Shown here: piece by piece, positions 33,501-42,677 of the stretch | Layout: the number at the start of each line of letters is the position of its first letter | How positions within the stretch are numbered: position 1 is the first letter of the stretch | Origin: RGIG1995 sp045645205 | GTDB lineage: Bacteria; Bacillota; Clostridia; Oscillospirales; CAG-272 | Direction: 5' to 3' | Assembly: GCA_045645205.1 (NCBI GenBank) | Contig: JAZRIJ010000083.1 | Coordinates: forward strand, 1-64,000 | Length of the DNA stretch: 64,000 bases | The notes under the pieces: model-generated | Database searches by the model: none | Seen by the model: only the letters and a program-made list of their open reading frames with translations | Told to the model about the DNA's origin: nothing | Translations under genes and position numbers: made by a program

Positions 33501-34335
33501 TATTATATCGTTCATAGTAGAACAGATATTGTTGTATCATGCCTGCAAACTGACCTAAATTTGTTATACAAAGACCTTGCGGATAGTACTTTTCAAGAAT
33601 TCTTTTTACCCAAACGTCAACAGGAAATGCGTCCGTTTTGTTAAAGCCGAACAGCAGAGCGCAAGAGGCTACCTTAAGACCTACTCCTTTTATCTGCATA
33701 AGGTATTCCAAAGCTTCTTTTGTTGTCATTTCGTCAATAAGCGTAAGGTCTATTTTTCTGTTTGCAACCTTTTCTGCCGCATCAAAAATATATTTTGCGC
33801 GAAAGCCTGTTTTTAGTTCAAATATTCTGTCTGATCCTGCCTCGTAAAGCGCTTGTGCCGTAGGAAATGCATAGTGCTCATCGTCAATTTTTTCTCCGAA
33901 TTGTTTTGACATATTGAAAATAATCTTTTTTATTCTCGGTATATTGTTGTTTTGCGAAATAATAAATGAGCAAAGAGCCTCCCACCCGTCTTGGCGTAAA
34001 ATACGAATACCGCTTCCATACTCAATAGCTTTGCTTAAGGTCTCATCATTTTCCATTCTTTTCAGAATATCGCTGTCAACAGCGGAATAGTCTTCGTCGA
34101 GGGCAAGATAATGACAAAAACGAGCGTCAAAGTCATTTTTGGTTATGCCCCTTATAATAACAGTTGTATTATCAGGCTGCTCAAATCGTAAAAACTTACC
34201 AAAAGCAACCCCTTCAATACCGTTGTTTACAGGATCAAATCTAAAACACTGTCCGCAGTCAAATATTTTTGACACGGAAAAACGGTCAAGGTCCGATATT
34301 TCGAGATAATCCTTTTTTTCGTTTACATTAAACAT
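33490..34335 (-). CDS. ogg: 8-oxoguanine DNA glycosylase/AP lyase (OGG type)
   Basis: 281 residues. The N-terminal domain starts 'FDCGQCFRFDP', typical of Ogg1-like enzymes. The helix-hairpin-helix and catalytic block is 'IKGVGLKVASCALLFGF' followed by 'AFPVDVWVKRIL', with the catalytic Lys (in GVGLK) and Asp (in PVDV) aligned to Lys249/Asp268 of human OGG1. It removes 8-oxoguanine and cleaves the abasic site. AAAGGA precedes the ATG. It converges with the hydrolase gene. Confidence 0.92.
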   Translation of the reverse strand: MFNVNEKKDYLEISDLDRFSVSKIFDCGQCFRFDPVNNGIEGVAFGKFLRFEQPDNTTVIIRGITKNDFDARFCHYLALDEDYSAVDSDILKRMENDETLSKAIEYGSGIRILRQDGWEALCSFIISQNNNIPRIKKIIFNMSKQFGEKIDDEHYAFPTAQALYEAGSDRIFELKTGFRAKYIFDAAEKVANRKIDLTLIDEMTTKEALEYLMQIKGVGLKVASCALLFGFNKTDAFPVDVWVKRILEKYYPQGLCITNLGQFAGMIQQYLFYYERYNKQS

Positions 34336-34360
34336 TTACAAATCCTTTTTTTAAAAACTA

Positions 34361-34389
34361 TTGTTTATTTCTTTTTAGAATGGTATAAT
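34361..34389 (+). promoter_or_regulatory. promoter of the DUF6062 gene
   Basis: TTGTTT (34361-34366), a 17-bp spacer and TATAAT (34384-34389), 33 bp before the ATG. Confidence 0.65.
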
Positions 34390-34422
34390 ATTTCCATACA
34401 ACATACTTAAAGGGGAAATTAT

Positions 34423-35103
34423 ATGGAAAAAATATATACAATACCCGTAAATGAGGCATTTGATGCCTGCGCGGAAGATAAATCAAATGGGTGTCCTTTC
34501 TGCGAGATGTTCAGAAAAGTACAGGAAAATGAGCTTGAACTTATTCTCGGCGCATCCATGATGGAACCGGATGTGCGTATTAAAACAAACGAGATGGGTT
34601 TCTGTGATAAACATTTTACTATGATGCTTAAAAGAAAAAACAGGCTTGGACTGGCATTGATGCTCGAGAGCCATCTTGCCCATATTGCGAAAGAATCGAG
34701 CGGATTTAACGTTATGAAAAAGGTCGAAAAGATAAACGAAAGCTGTTATATTTGCTCAAGAATAAATTACCACATTGACAGAATGTTCGAGACTGCCGTA
34801 TGGCTTTACGATACCGACAGAGCCTTCGAGGACAAAATTAAAAATCAGACATACTTTTGTATGCACCACTATCATAAGTTTATTACGGCAGGCAAAAATG
34901 AGCTGAACAGAAAAAAATTTGCCGACTTTGAACGCTTGGTGTCAAAGGTAAACGAAACATATCTTGCCGAACTCAGCTCAGATGTAAGCTGGTTCTGCAA
35001 AAAATTTGATTACCGATATGACGAAGAGCCTTGGGGCAACGCTAAAAATGCTCCCGAAAGGGCCATAAAGTTTTTGACGGGAAGCCTTACGGAAACGGAA
35101 TGA
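34423..35103 (+). CDS. DUF6062-family cysteine/histidine-rich protein
   Basis: 226 residues, soluble, with repeated potential metal ligands: GCPFCEM (about 23-29), FCDKHF, CYICSR (about 107-112) and FCMHHYH (about 143-149). The pattern matches the DUF6062 family of Clostridia (from memory). The paired CxxC and C-x2-H groups suggest one or two zinc or iron sites. No catalytic function is known. It stands alone with its own promoter and terminator. Confidence 0.82.
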   Translation: MEKIYTIPVNEAFDACAEDKSNGCPFCEMFRKVQENELELILGASMMEPDVRIKTNEMGFCDKHFTMMLKRKNRLGLALMLESHLAHIAKESSGFNVMKKVEKINESCYICSRINYHIDRMFETAVWLYDTDRAFEDKIKNQTYFCMHHYHKFITAGKNELNRKKFADFERLVSKVNETYLAELSSDVSWFCKKFDYRYDEEPWGNAKNAPERAIKFLTGSLTETE

Positions 35104-35150
35104 TTGGAAATTAATGACCCATGAACGAAGAATAGTGAATAATTATGGTG

Positions 35151-35187
35151 GAAATTTGCCTTGAAAAAGGCAAATTTCTTCTTTTTT
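35151..35187 (+). terminator. terminator after the DUF6062 gene
   Basis: GAAATTTGCC (35151-35160) pairs with GGCAAATTTC (35169-35178) and is followed by TTCTTTTTT. Confidence 0.88.
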
Positions 35188-35229
35188 AATCTCTTTTTTG
35201 GGGAGAACTTAGACTCAAGGTATAAAATA

Positions 35230-36408
35230 TTACGCTTCGGGCTCAATCTTTATTGTTTGGAGTGACTCTATAGCCTCTTTTTCAAGAGCTTCTATATTCA
35301 GTTTCTTTTCTTGTTCGAGAATTTGGGAGATCTCAGGTCTTGTCTTAGGGTGTTTGGGTGTAAATACCGTACAGCAGTCCTCATAGGGAAGGATAGATGT
35401 CTCGAATGTGTTGATCTTTCTTGAGATCGTAATAATTTCTTCCTTGTCCATACCGATACAAGGTCTAAACACGGGCATATTTACAACAGAATCTGTAACA
35501 TTAAGTGCCGCCAATGTCTGGCTTGCCACCTGTCCCAAGCTTTCACCGGTAATAAGAGCGTGGCACTTATTAAGGTTTGCAATTTTTTCTGCAAGACGCA
35601 TCATAAAGCGACGGAGTAGAAGAGTAAAATATTCCTCGTCGCATAACCTTTTCAGCTCCTCCTGTATATGTGTGAGTGAAATAACATTTAAATAAATATT
35701 ACCGGAATAGATTGCTACAAGTCTTGCAAGCTGTAATACTTTTTCTTTTGCTCTTTCGCTTGTATATGGAAAGCTTTCAAAATGAATTGCATCAATTGTT
35801 AGGCCTCTTTTTGCCATCATATAGCCTGCAACCGGACTGTCAATACCGCCGGAAAGGAGAAGCATTGCTTTACCGTTTGAGCCGACTGGCATACCACCTG
35901 CACCCTTGACTGCTCCTGCGTGTATATATGCATTTGTTTCACGAAGCTCTATACGTATTGTAATATCGGGATTGTCCATCTTTACTTTAAGTTCTGGCAA
36001 GACTTCAAGAACAGCTCCGCCTACCTCTGCGGCGAGCTGGGGGGAGGTCAACGGAAATTTTTTGTCAGACCGTCTTGCTTCAGCCTTAAAAGTTGTTTTA
36101 CCTTCAAAAAATTTGGGCAGATATTGAGCTGCCTTTTGTTTTATATCTTCAATATTTTTTTCGCAAACAACGGCGCGGCTTACAGATACGAAGCCAAATA
36201 CCTTCAAAGCAGCTTCAAAAGCACCGTCAATATCGGCTAAATCGTCTGTGGCTTCAACATAAGTCGTTGACTGTGATGCATATATCTTAAAATTCCCGTA
36301 AGGTTTAAGACATTCCTTAAGTCTTTTGGACAGCAGGTCTTCAAACCATTTTCTGTTCAGTCCCTTAAGAACCAATTCACCCTGTTTGCACAAAAGAATT
36401 TCTTTCAT
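35230..36408 (-). CDS. thiI: tRNA 4-thiouridine synthase ThiI
   Basis: 392 residues: N-terminal ferredoxin-like and THUMP domains (about 1-165), then a PP-loop ATPase with LLSGGIDSPVAGYMMAKRG (about 184-202) and 'LITGESLGQVASQT'. The rhodanese domain of the E. coli enzyme is absent, as usual in Firmicutes. It adenylates U8 of tRNA and exchanges oxygen for sulfur. The usual neighbour, an IscS-type desulfurase, is not here, so the sulfur donor is encoded elsewhere. Confidence 0.95.
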   Translation of the reverse strand: MKEILLCKQGELVLKGLNRKWFEDLLSKRLKECLKPYGNFKIYASQSTTYVEATDDLADIDGAFEAALKVFGFVSVSRAVVCEKNIEDIKQKAAQYLPKFFEGKTTFKAEARRSDKKFPLTSPQLAAEVGGAVLEVLPELKVKMDNPDITIRIELRETNAYIHAGAVKGAGGMPVGSNGKAMLLLSGGIDSPVAGYMMAKRGLTIDAIHFESFPYTSERAKEKVLQLARLVAIYSGNIYLNVISLTHIQEELKRLCDEEYFTLLLRRFMMRLAEKIANLNKCHALITGESLGQVASQTLAALNVTDSVVNMPVFRPCIGMDKEEIITISRKINTFETSILPYEDCCTVFTPKHPKTRPEISQILEQEKKLNIEALEKEAIESLQTIKIEPEA

Positions 36409-36513
36409 AATATACTTTCCTTTTCATACTGTAATCTGGCTTTAATTTTACACTAATTCACGCCTTATGTCAAGACGGAATTGTGGATGCTGTTTTTTTG
36501 GTATAACACTTAT

Positions 36514-36538
36514 AAAAGCCCGAAAAAATCGGGCTTTT
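36514..36538 (-). terminator. terminator after the thioesterase gene
   Basis: AAAAGCCCGA and TCGGGCTTTT make a perfect 10-bp stem with a 5-nt A loop and T-rich flanks on both sides. It lies just beyond the thioesterase stop codon. Confidence 0.85.
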
Positions 36539-36546
36539 TCACTATA

Positions 36547-37269
36547 TTATCTTCTGTCTGTCATAATAAAAGACTCGGAATTGATCTGTCCGTCATCTCT
36601 TACGGTTCTGAAATAATATCCGTCTTCGTCTTTTCCCCTATAGACTTTTATCGTCGAGCCGAGAGGAGCTTCCGTTCTGTAATTTATGATCGCCGTAATA
36701 ACGCGGTTATATTTACTGTCGGGCAGATAATCGCAAAACACATCAAGATAATTGGTGTTGTTCATATGCATATTAACATCGGTATCACTGTAGTTTACGG
36801 TATATTCGCCGTGCAGACCAAGCTCTATGTCCGAGGGTATTTTAAACCTTGACGGAATGTCAAGCTCAAGCAAATTAGGCTCTGTGTCAAAGCCAAATTG
36901 TATTTCATTTACCCGGAAAAGCTTTTTTTCCTTTGTGTCTATTAACGCAAAAACCGCAACCATTTCTGCAACCAGATCGTCTCTTCCGAATACTCGCGAA
37001 CATCGGTAAAAGCTTGCACCTTTACTTTCAACTGCCCATGTTTCCACACGTATGTTGTCAAAAGCGTGAAGTTCTTTGTAAAAGCTAAGGTTTATTTTGC
37101 TTAGAATAAACGTTTTGTTGTCAGCTCGAAGTTCGTTGTTTGACGGTCCGTATTTCAGTAATTGCAGATTAGCTGTTTCGTGCATATAACGCAGTATTGA
37201 CGACGGTCTTACAGCACCGTTAAAATCACAGTCATGACTGTTAATTCTGTATTCTTCCGTGTAGATCAT
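36547..37269 (-). CDS. acyl-ACP thioesterase
   Basis: 240 residues with two hot-dog folds. The first has 'EYRINSHDCDFNGAVRPSSI' and 'WAVESKGASFYRCSRVF'. The second carries the catalytic 'DTDVNMHMNNTNYLD' (Asn/His region around residues 160-172). This matches bacterial FatA/FatB-like acyl-ACP thioesterases (PF01643), which release free fatty acids from ACP. 27 bp downstream of fba and probably co-transcribed. Only a weak ribosome site is visible. Confidence 0.9.
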   Translation of the reverse strand: MIYTEEYRINSHDCDFNGAVRPSSILRYMHETANLQLLKYGPSNNELRADNKTFILSKINLSFYKELHAFDNIRVETWAVESKGASFYRCSRVFGRDDLVAEMVAVFALIDTKEKKLFRVNEIQFGFDTEPNLLELDIPSRFKIPSDIELGLHGEYTVNYSDTDVNMHMNNTNYLDVFCDYLPDSKYNRVITAIINYRTEAPLGSTIKVYRGKDEDGYYFRTVRDDGQINSESFIMTDRR

Positions 37270-37296
37270 AAAACAAAATCGGAATCATGTAACAAA

Positions 37297-38262
37297 TTAC
37301 ATTTTGCCGTTTGACCCAAGAACGTTAACAATCTTGTGAGCGACCATTTTCCGAACTTCGTCTCTGCCTACCTTGAGGTATTCTCTGGGGTCGAATGCAG
37401 AGGGAGTATCAGCAAATACTCTGCGGATACCTGCTGTCATAGCAAGTCTGATATCGGAGTCAATGTTGATCTTGCATACTGCCATACCTGCAGCCTTTCT
37501 CAGTTGCTCTTCGGGAATACCGATAGCATCGGGCATCTTGCCGCCCTTTTCGTTGATCTCCTTAACAGCTTCCTGAGAAACGGAGGATGCACCGTGAAGA
37601 ACGATGGGGAATCCGGGGAGTCTATTTTCAACTTCTTCGAGAATATCGAAGCGGAGCGGAGGGGGAACAAGAATGCCGTTTTCATTTCTTGTGCACTGAT
37701 CGGGAGTAAATTTATATGCGCCGTGGCTTGTGCCTATTGCAATTGCAAGGGAGTCAACGCCTGTGCGGCTTACAAATTCTTCAACCTCTTCAGGACGTGT
37801 GTAAGAAGAATCTTCAGCAGATACCTTAACATCATCTTCAACGCCTGCAAGTCTTCCGAGTTCGCCTTCAACAACACAGCCGTGTGCATGTGCATAATCA
37901 ACAACCTTCTTTGTAACAGCAATGTTGTCCTCGAAAGAATGGTGAGAACCGTCTATCATAACAGATGTAAATCCGCCGTCAATACAAGCCTTACAAATTT
38001 CAAAATCTGCGCCGTGGTCAAGGTGAAGAGCAATGTCAATACCAGTATCTCTGATAGCAGCCTGCGCCAATGCCATAAGGTACTCATGCTTTGCGTACTT
38101 TCTTGCGCCTGCGGAAACCTGAAGAACTACGGGAGAGTTAAGTTCCTGTGCAGCCTCTGTAATAGCCTGAACAATTTCCATATTATTGATGTTAAAAGCG
38201 CCTATAGCGTAACCGCCCTCGTATGCTTTTTTGAACATCTCTTTTGTTGTAACTAATGCCAT
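37297..38262 (-). CDS. fba: class II fructose-1,6-bisphosphate aldolase
   Basis: 321 residues. The zinc ligands lie in 'IALHLDHGAD' and in the later 'HGCVVEGELG' and 'AIGTSHGAYK' blocks, and the phosphate/DHAP motif is 'VMIDGSHHSFEDN'. It is a class IIB-type glycolytic aldolase that splits fructose-1,6-bisphosphate. AAGGAG precedes the ATG. Codons are biased towards frequent ones, as expected for a highly expressed gene. Confidence 0.96.
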   Translation of the reverse strand: MALVTTKEMFKKAYEGGYAIGAFNINNMEIVQAITEAAQELNSPVVLQVSAGARKYAKHEYLMALAQAAIRDTGIDIALHLDHGADFEICKACIDGGFTSVMIDGSHHSFEDNIAVTKKVVDYAHAHGCVVEGELGRLAGVEDDVKVSAEDSSYTRPEEVEEFVSRTGVDSLAIAIGTSHGAYKFTPDQCTRNENGILVPPPLRFDILEEVENRLPGFPIVLHGASSVSQEAVKEINEKGGKMPDAIGIPEEQLRKAAGMAVCKINIDSDIRLAMTAGIRRVFADTPSAFDPREYLKVGRDEVRKMVAHKIVNVLGSNGKM

Positions 38263-38293
38263 GATGTAAACTCCTTATATTTTAAATATATTA

Positions 38294-38614
38294 TTATTCT
38301 TCTTTTCCGTTAAGTCGATCGAGCCAGATGAGTCCGATATCCATTGCATCAAAAAGGCCGTTTCTGTCAAACTGTTTTACCACTCTTTCGTGAGGGGGGA
38401 GGGATGTGTCAGTGCTGAGTACCTGCAAAATTATTTTGTCGGGTATTTCTGTTTCCTTGCCTTTATCATCCTTAATTTTTTTATTGCTTAAAACCATCAT
38501 AAACAAAACATATTTGTCGGACATACTGCCGTAACAGAAGGTATTTCCCTCTCTCAAAAGAGGCTTGCCTCTAAATATAAGGTTTTGTCCTTCAACATAT
38601 TTTTTTTCAGCCAT
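38294..38614 (-). CDS. small conserved-looking protein of unknown function
   Basis: 106 residues, no signal peptide or membrane helix. 'VEGQNLIFRGKPLLREGNTF' starts a compact, beta-rich protein ending in an acidic tail. Nothing I recognise. It has an excellent ribosome site (GAGGAGG) and sits 31 bp upstream of fba on the same strand, so it probably shares the fba transcript. Confidence 0.75.
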   Translation of the reverse strand: MAEKKYVEGQNLIFRGKPLLREGNTFCYGSMSDKYVLFMMVLSNKKIKDDKGKETEIPDKIILQVLSTDTSLPPHERVVKQFDRNGLFDAMDIGLIWLDRLNGKEE

Positions 38615-38713
38615 TTATTATTCCGCCTCCTCTAATAAATTATATAATAATCAAGTTATATAATACTACAAAACGCTCGTTATGTCAAGAATAACCTAAA
38701 AATGAAAGCCTGT

Positions 38714-39856
38714 TTATTCCGCGATGTACGGTATTTTTTTTAAGAAAACATCAGAGCTTTTTGTTTTTTCACACATCAGAGTCAGAAGATTATCCGAGAA
38801 TATATTAAATTCTGCTTGCTTTCTTGCTGCGCCTTCAAGTTTTTTATAGTGCGCCGGCTTTGTCAAAACGGCAATATTACCCTCTTTTTGTATTCTGCGT
38901 ATAAGCTTTCTTCCCTCTTGATTACAAGCCAAAACCTGTGTAAACATCGGTCTTTCTTTCAGCATAGCTGTCGTTACACCTGTCATGCCGTTTAATATAC
39001 ACCGTCTTATCTTTGCGTTTGTATAGGACTTGCCCGACATTTTTTTCATAAGTTCTGCCAAGTCAACGCTTTCTTTTGAGCATTTTATAAGTTTGTCGGC
39101 AATACCGTTTGTCATACCTTCAAAGTTTTTTAAATATTGCGCATTGGCAGTCCTGTAATATGAAATTATTGCCTTTTCTGCAAAATCTAAACAATATCTA
39201 TCAGAAAATTCAAATAGATTAACAACATTTTCGGGTATCATATTAAAGCTGTTTTTTTCATTTAGTAGTCTTCTTGACTCTGTTGCCGAATAGCCGATTT
39301 CCCGTTTGTATGTTACGGGAACAATATTACTGTTTAGCTTTTTGAGAGCAGAAATATACTCAACTCCCAAAATGTCATTGGGCTTAACGGGAATATTTTC
39401 TCCGTAAAGTTCATTGTAAATATTTTCACGTAAAGCTGCAAAAGGTTTGTCCTTGTTGTTTTTGTCAGTCCTTGCATTTTTCATTGCAAGTAAAAATTCT
39501 TTTGACATAAGTTTTTCGCTTATTCGGTTAAGCTTATTAATATCACCGCATTCACAACCAAAGCACAATTCGTCAATAATATTCAACGAATCGGCTATTC
39601 CTACGCCGCCAAAGGCAAAAAACTCTGCCGCTGAGCATGAGTATGGATAGGGCAATTCGAGCACTAAATCAGCTCCCGACATCACCGCCGCTTTTGCTCT
39701 GTCATATTTATCAAATATAGCGGGTATTCCACGCTGAACAAAACCGCCGCTCATTATGCAGACAACAAGATTGTTTTGTTGCTTAATGGTGTCGAGTTGC
39801 TGTTTATGACCCTTATGAAAGGGATTGTATTCGCAAATTACCGCAGTTATATTCAT
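38714..39856 (-). CDS. tmcAL: tRNA(Met) cytidine acetate ligase
   Basis: 380 residues. The nucleotidyltransferase start 'CEYNPFHKGHKQQL' with the HxGH motif (15-18), 'IMSGGFVQRGIPAIFDKYDR' and 'DLVLELPYPYSCSAAEFFA' identify TmcAL (YlbM), which uses ATP and acetate to make N4-acetylcytidine at the wobble position of tRNA-Met. It is divergent from ackA (167 bp apart), the acetate kinase gene, so both divergent genes use acetate. Confidence 0.93.
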   Translation of the reverse strand: MNITAVICEYNPFHKGHKQQLDTIKQQNNLVVCIMSGGFVQRGIPAIFDKYDRAKAAVMSGADLVLELPYPYSCSAAEFFAFGGVGIADSLNIIDELCFGCECGDINKLNRISEKLMSKEFLLAMKNARTDKNNKDKPFAALRENIYNELYGENIPVKPNDILGVEYISALKKLNSNIVPVTYKREIGYSATESRRLLNEKNSFNMIPENVVNLFEFSDRYCLDFAEKAIISYYRTANAQYLKNFEGMTNGIADKLIKCSKESVDLAELMKKMSGKSYTNAKIRRCILNGMTGVTTAMLKERPMFTQVLACNQEGRKLIRRIQKEGNIAVLTKPAHYKKLEGAARKQAEFNIFSDNLLTLMCEKTKSSDVFLKKIPYIAE

Positions 39857-39914
39857 AAATTTAATATTTTTTCCTCAAATTTTCAATTTTTAAGTTAAAA
39901 TTAACGTTAAAACC

Positions 39915-39943
39915 TTGAAATTTTCCAAATAATACTGTAAAAT
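39915..39943 (+). promoter_or_regulatory. ackA promoter
   Basis: TTGAAA (39915-39920), a 17-bp spacer and TAAAAT (39938-39943). AT-rich TTAAAATTAACGTTAAAA lies just upstream of the -35, but it does not match a clean Rex operator. Confidence 0.6.
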
Positions 39944-40023
39944 AAGATGATTGTAATATATTATAACATATTTTTAGGAAAATAAAAATACTTTTTCATA
40001 ATTTTTTTGGAGGTTTATACAAA

Positions 40024-41226
40024 ATGAATGTACTCGTTGTAAACGCAGGAAGCTCCTCGCTTAAGTATCAGCTTTTTGATACAACAAAAAATGAAGTTAT
40101 CGCAAAGGGCATTTGCGAAAGAATTGGTATTGACGGCAGAATTGAACACAAGTGCAACAATGAGAAGTATACAGAAGAGACAGCTATCCCCAACCATACA
40201 GTTGCTACACAACTGGTTGTTAAGTATCTCACAGATGAAAAAATGGGATGCGTTAAGAGCATGGATGAAATTGAAGCTGTAGGACACAGAATTGTACACG
40301 GCGGAGAATATTTCTCGGAATCAATGCTCCTTACAGATGAAGTTCTTGAAAAGCTTGAGCTTTGCCGCGACCTTGCTCCCCTTCATACAGGTGCTCATAT
40401 TATGGGTATTCAGGGATGTCTCGAAGCTATGCCCGGCAAGCCTCAGGTTCTCGTATTTGATACAGCTTTCCATCAGACAATGTCCAAGCAGGCATATATG
40501 TACGGTCTTCCCTATGAAATGTACGAAAAGTACCATATCCGCCGTTACGGCGCGCACGGTACTTCTCACAGATATGTTGCTGCAGAGGCTGCAAAGCTTC
40601 TCGACAAGCCTGTTGAAGAAACAAAGATTGTTACTTGCCATATTGGAAATGGTTCTTCTATTTCTGCGGTTAAAGGCGGTAAGTGCATAGACACAAGCAT
40701 GGGCTTTACCCCCCTTGCAGGTGTGCTTATGGGTACACGATGCGGAGACATTGACCCTGCTATTGTAACATATATTATGAAAAATGAGGGTTATACCCCC
40801 GATGAAATGAGCGACTTTATGAACAAGAAGTGCGGCTTCCTTGGTCTTTCCGGAATTTCATCCGACGCTCGTGATATTGAAGCAGCTATTCGAGAAGGAA
40901 ATCAAAGAGCTGAAATTGCCGCTACAACCCTTGCATATCAAATTAAAAAGTATATTGGCGCATATGCGGCGGCAATGGATGGACTTGACGCAGTTATTTT
41001 CACAGCAGGAATGGGTGAAAACAACCCGGAACTTCGTGACAGAGTATGTTCAAATCTTGAAAACTTTGGTATTAAGCTTGATAAAGAAGTAAATTCAAAA
41101 GCGTCCAGACAGCCAAATACAGTTCTTCTCTCAACTCCCGACTCCAAGGTTAAAGTTTACCTTATCCCGACAAACGAAGAGCTTGTTATCGCATCTGACA
41201 CTGAAAATATTGTAAAAGCTCTCTGA
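40024..41226 (+). CDS. ackA: acetate kinase
   Basis: 400 residues, ASKHA fold. 'NAGSSSLKYQLFD' at the N-terminus, 'YGLPYEMYEKYHIRRYGAHG' with the catalytic region, 'CHIGNGSS' and 'FTAGMGENNPELR' are all present. It forms ATP and acetate from acetyl phosphate. Phosphotransacetylase is not next to it. TTGGAGGT lies 9 bp before the ATG. Confidence 0.97.
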   Translation: MNVLVVNAGSSSLKYQLFDTTKNEVIAKGICERIGIDGRIEHKCNNEKYTEETAIPNHTVATQLVVKYLTDEKMGCVKSMDEIEAVGHRIVHGGEYFSESMLLTDEVLEKLELCRDLAPLHTGAHIMGIQGCLEAMPGKPQVLVFDTAFHQTMSKQAYMYGLPYEMYEKYHIRRYGAHGTSHRYVAAEAAKLLDKPVEETKIVTCHIGNGSSISAVKGGKCIDTSMGFTPLAGVLMGTRCGDIDPAIVTYIMKNEGYTPDEMSDFMNKKCGFLGLSGISSDARDIEAAIREGNQRAEIAATTLAYQIKKYIGAYAAAMDGLDAVIFTAGMGENNPELRDRVCSNLENFGIKLDKEVNSKASRQPNTVLLSTPDSKVKVYLIPTNEELVIASDTENIVKAL

Positions 41227-41244
41227 TTATTAATTCCAATATAT

Positions 41245-41284
41245 AAAGAATCCGCACAAAATAATTTGCGCGGATTCTTTTTAT
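41245..41284. terminator. bidirectional terminator between ackA and mnmE
   Basis: AAAGAATCCGCACAAA and TTTGCGCGGATTCTTT form a long stem with one mismatch, followed by T residues on the plus strand. It overlaps the mnmE stop codon. Confidence 0.83.
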
Positions 41285-42654
41285 TTTCCTATGCAAAATC
41301 TTCCAAAGATATTGTGAACCACGTCTTCGGTAACCTTCCGTCCGTCAAGGTTGCCGAGTTCCGACAAGGCAAGCTCAAGCTCCATTCCGGCAATGTCCTG
41401 TGTAAAGCCTTCGTTCAGCGCGTTTATTGCGTTATCTATATGAGAAATTGAGTTACATACAGATGCAAATTGGCGTGCGTTTGTTACAACGCATGCAGAG
41501 GAATATTCAATTTCTCCATCAATATAAATTTTCTCGATAAGTTCAATAAGCTCATTTTTTCCTGTGTTCTCTTTTGCTGATATACCGACAACGTATTTTG
41601 TTATGTCTTCAAACTGCTTTTTATTCAGTTTTGTTCCTATATCGATTTTGTTTAAAACAATGATAACGGTTTTGTTTTCAAGCTCTTTAAGTTGTTTTAT
41701 AACTTCTTTGTCCTCAGTATCGAGTTCGTTTGAACCGTCAAAAACGGCAAGAATAAGCTCTGCGTTTTCTACTTTTTCAATAGCTTTCCTAACGCCTATT
41801 TCCTCAACGGTGTCATCAGCGTTGCGGATACCTGCGGTGTCGCAAAGGCGAAGTAAAACATGTCCTGCCGATAGCGTCTCTTCAACGGTGTCTCTCGTTG
41901 TACCTGCTATGGGAGTAACAATTGCGCGTTCCTCTCCAAGAAGCATATTTAAGAGGGAGGATTTACCCGTGTTAGGCTTGCCTGCAATAACGGTATTTAG
42001 ACCCTCGCATACGGCTCTGCCCGTTTTGTATGATTTTCGTAAGTCTTCAAGGCTTTGTCTTATTTGAACAAGGCTTGTTTTCATATTGTCAACCGAAATA
42101 TCGGTAAGATCTTCGTCGGGATAGTCAATATAAGCATAAATACTGCTTACTATAGTCATAACAGAATTATATATTTCGTTAACTCTTCGGGAGAGTCTGC
42201 CGTCAGCCTGAGAGGCGGCAAGAGCCACTTTAGACTCGCTTTGGGCATCAATAAGGTCAATAACCGACTCAGCCTGAGAAAGTCCCATTTTGCCCGATAA
42301 AAATGCCCTCTGGGTAAATTCGCCCGGACCTGCGGGTAATGCTCCTGCCAAAAAAGTTGATTCAAGCACCATTTGAGACAGCAGAATACCGCCGTGGCAG
42401 TGTATTTCTGCCGCATCTTCGCCCGTATATGACTTTGGCGCCTTAAAATATACAGCCATTCCTCTGTCTATTATCTTACCTTCTTTGTAAATATCACCGT
42501 AAACTAAGGTGTTTGGAGGATAATCGCATATATTTTTATTTCCCGTCGGCTTGAATATTTTCGATACTATTTCAAAAGAGTTTTCTCCCGATAATCTTAT
42601 AACGGCTATACCGCCTTTGCCGAAGGGGGTCGATATTGCAGAAATGGTATTCAT
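41281..42654 (-). CDS. mnmE: tRNA modification GTPase MnmE
   Basis: 457 residues. The N-terminal folate-binding domain has 'TISAISTPFGKGGIAVIRLS'. A helical domain is interrupted by the GTPase: G1 GKPNTGKSS (about 229-237), G3 DTAG, G4 NKID. The C-terminal 'IFGRFCIGK' carries the essential cysteine. With MnmG it modifies wobble uridine. mnmG and rsmG, usually adjacent, are not here, and the gene is 9 kb from jag and on the opposite strand. Confidence 0.97.
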   Translation of the reverse strand: MNTISAISTPFGKGGIAVIRLSGENSFEIVSKIFKPTGNKNICDYPPNTLVYGDIYKEGKIIDRGMAVYFKAPKSYTGEDAAEIHCHGGILLSQMVLESTFLAGALPAGPGEFTQRAFLSGKMGLSQAESVIDLIDAQSESKVALAASQADGRLSRRVNEIYNSVMTIVSSIYAYIDYPDEDLTDISVDNMKTSLVQIRQSLEDLRKSYKTGRAVCEGLNTVIAGKPNTGKSSLLNMLLGEERAIVTPIAGTTRDTVEETLSAGHVLLRLCDTAGIRNADDTVEEIGVRKAIEKVENAELILAVFDGSNELDTEDKEVIKQLKELENKTVIIVLNKIDIGTKLNKKQFEDITKYVVGISAKENTGKNELIELIEKIYIDGEIEYSSACVVTNARQFASVCNSISHIDNAINALNEGFTQDIAGMELELALSELGNLDGRKVTEDVVHNIFGRFCIGK

Positions 42655-42677
42655 ACGGTTTTGTCCTGTCTTTCTTT

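Noticed and set aside
37336..38256. 306-codon plus-strand frame opposite fba
   Set aside because: Shadow of a highly biased gene: fba is certain on the other strand and this frame has cysteine-rich, non-protein-like composition.
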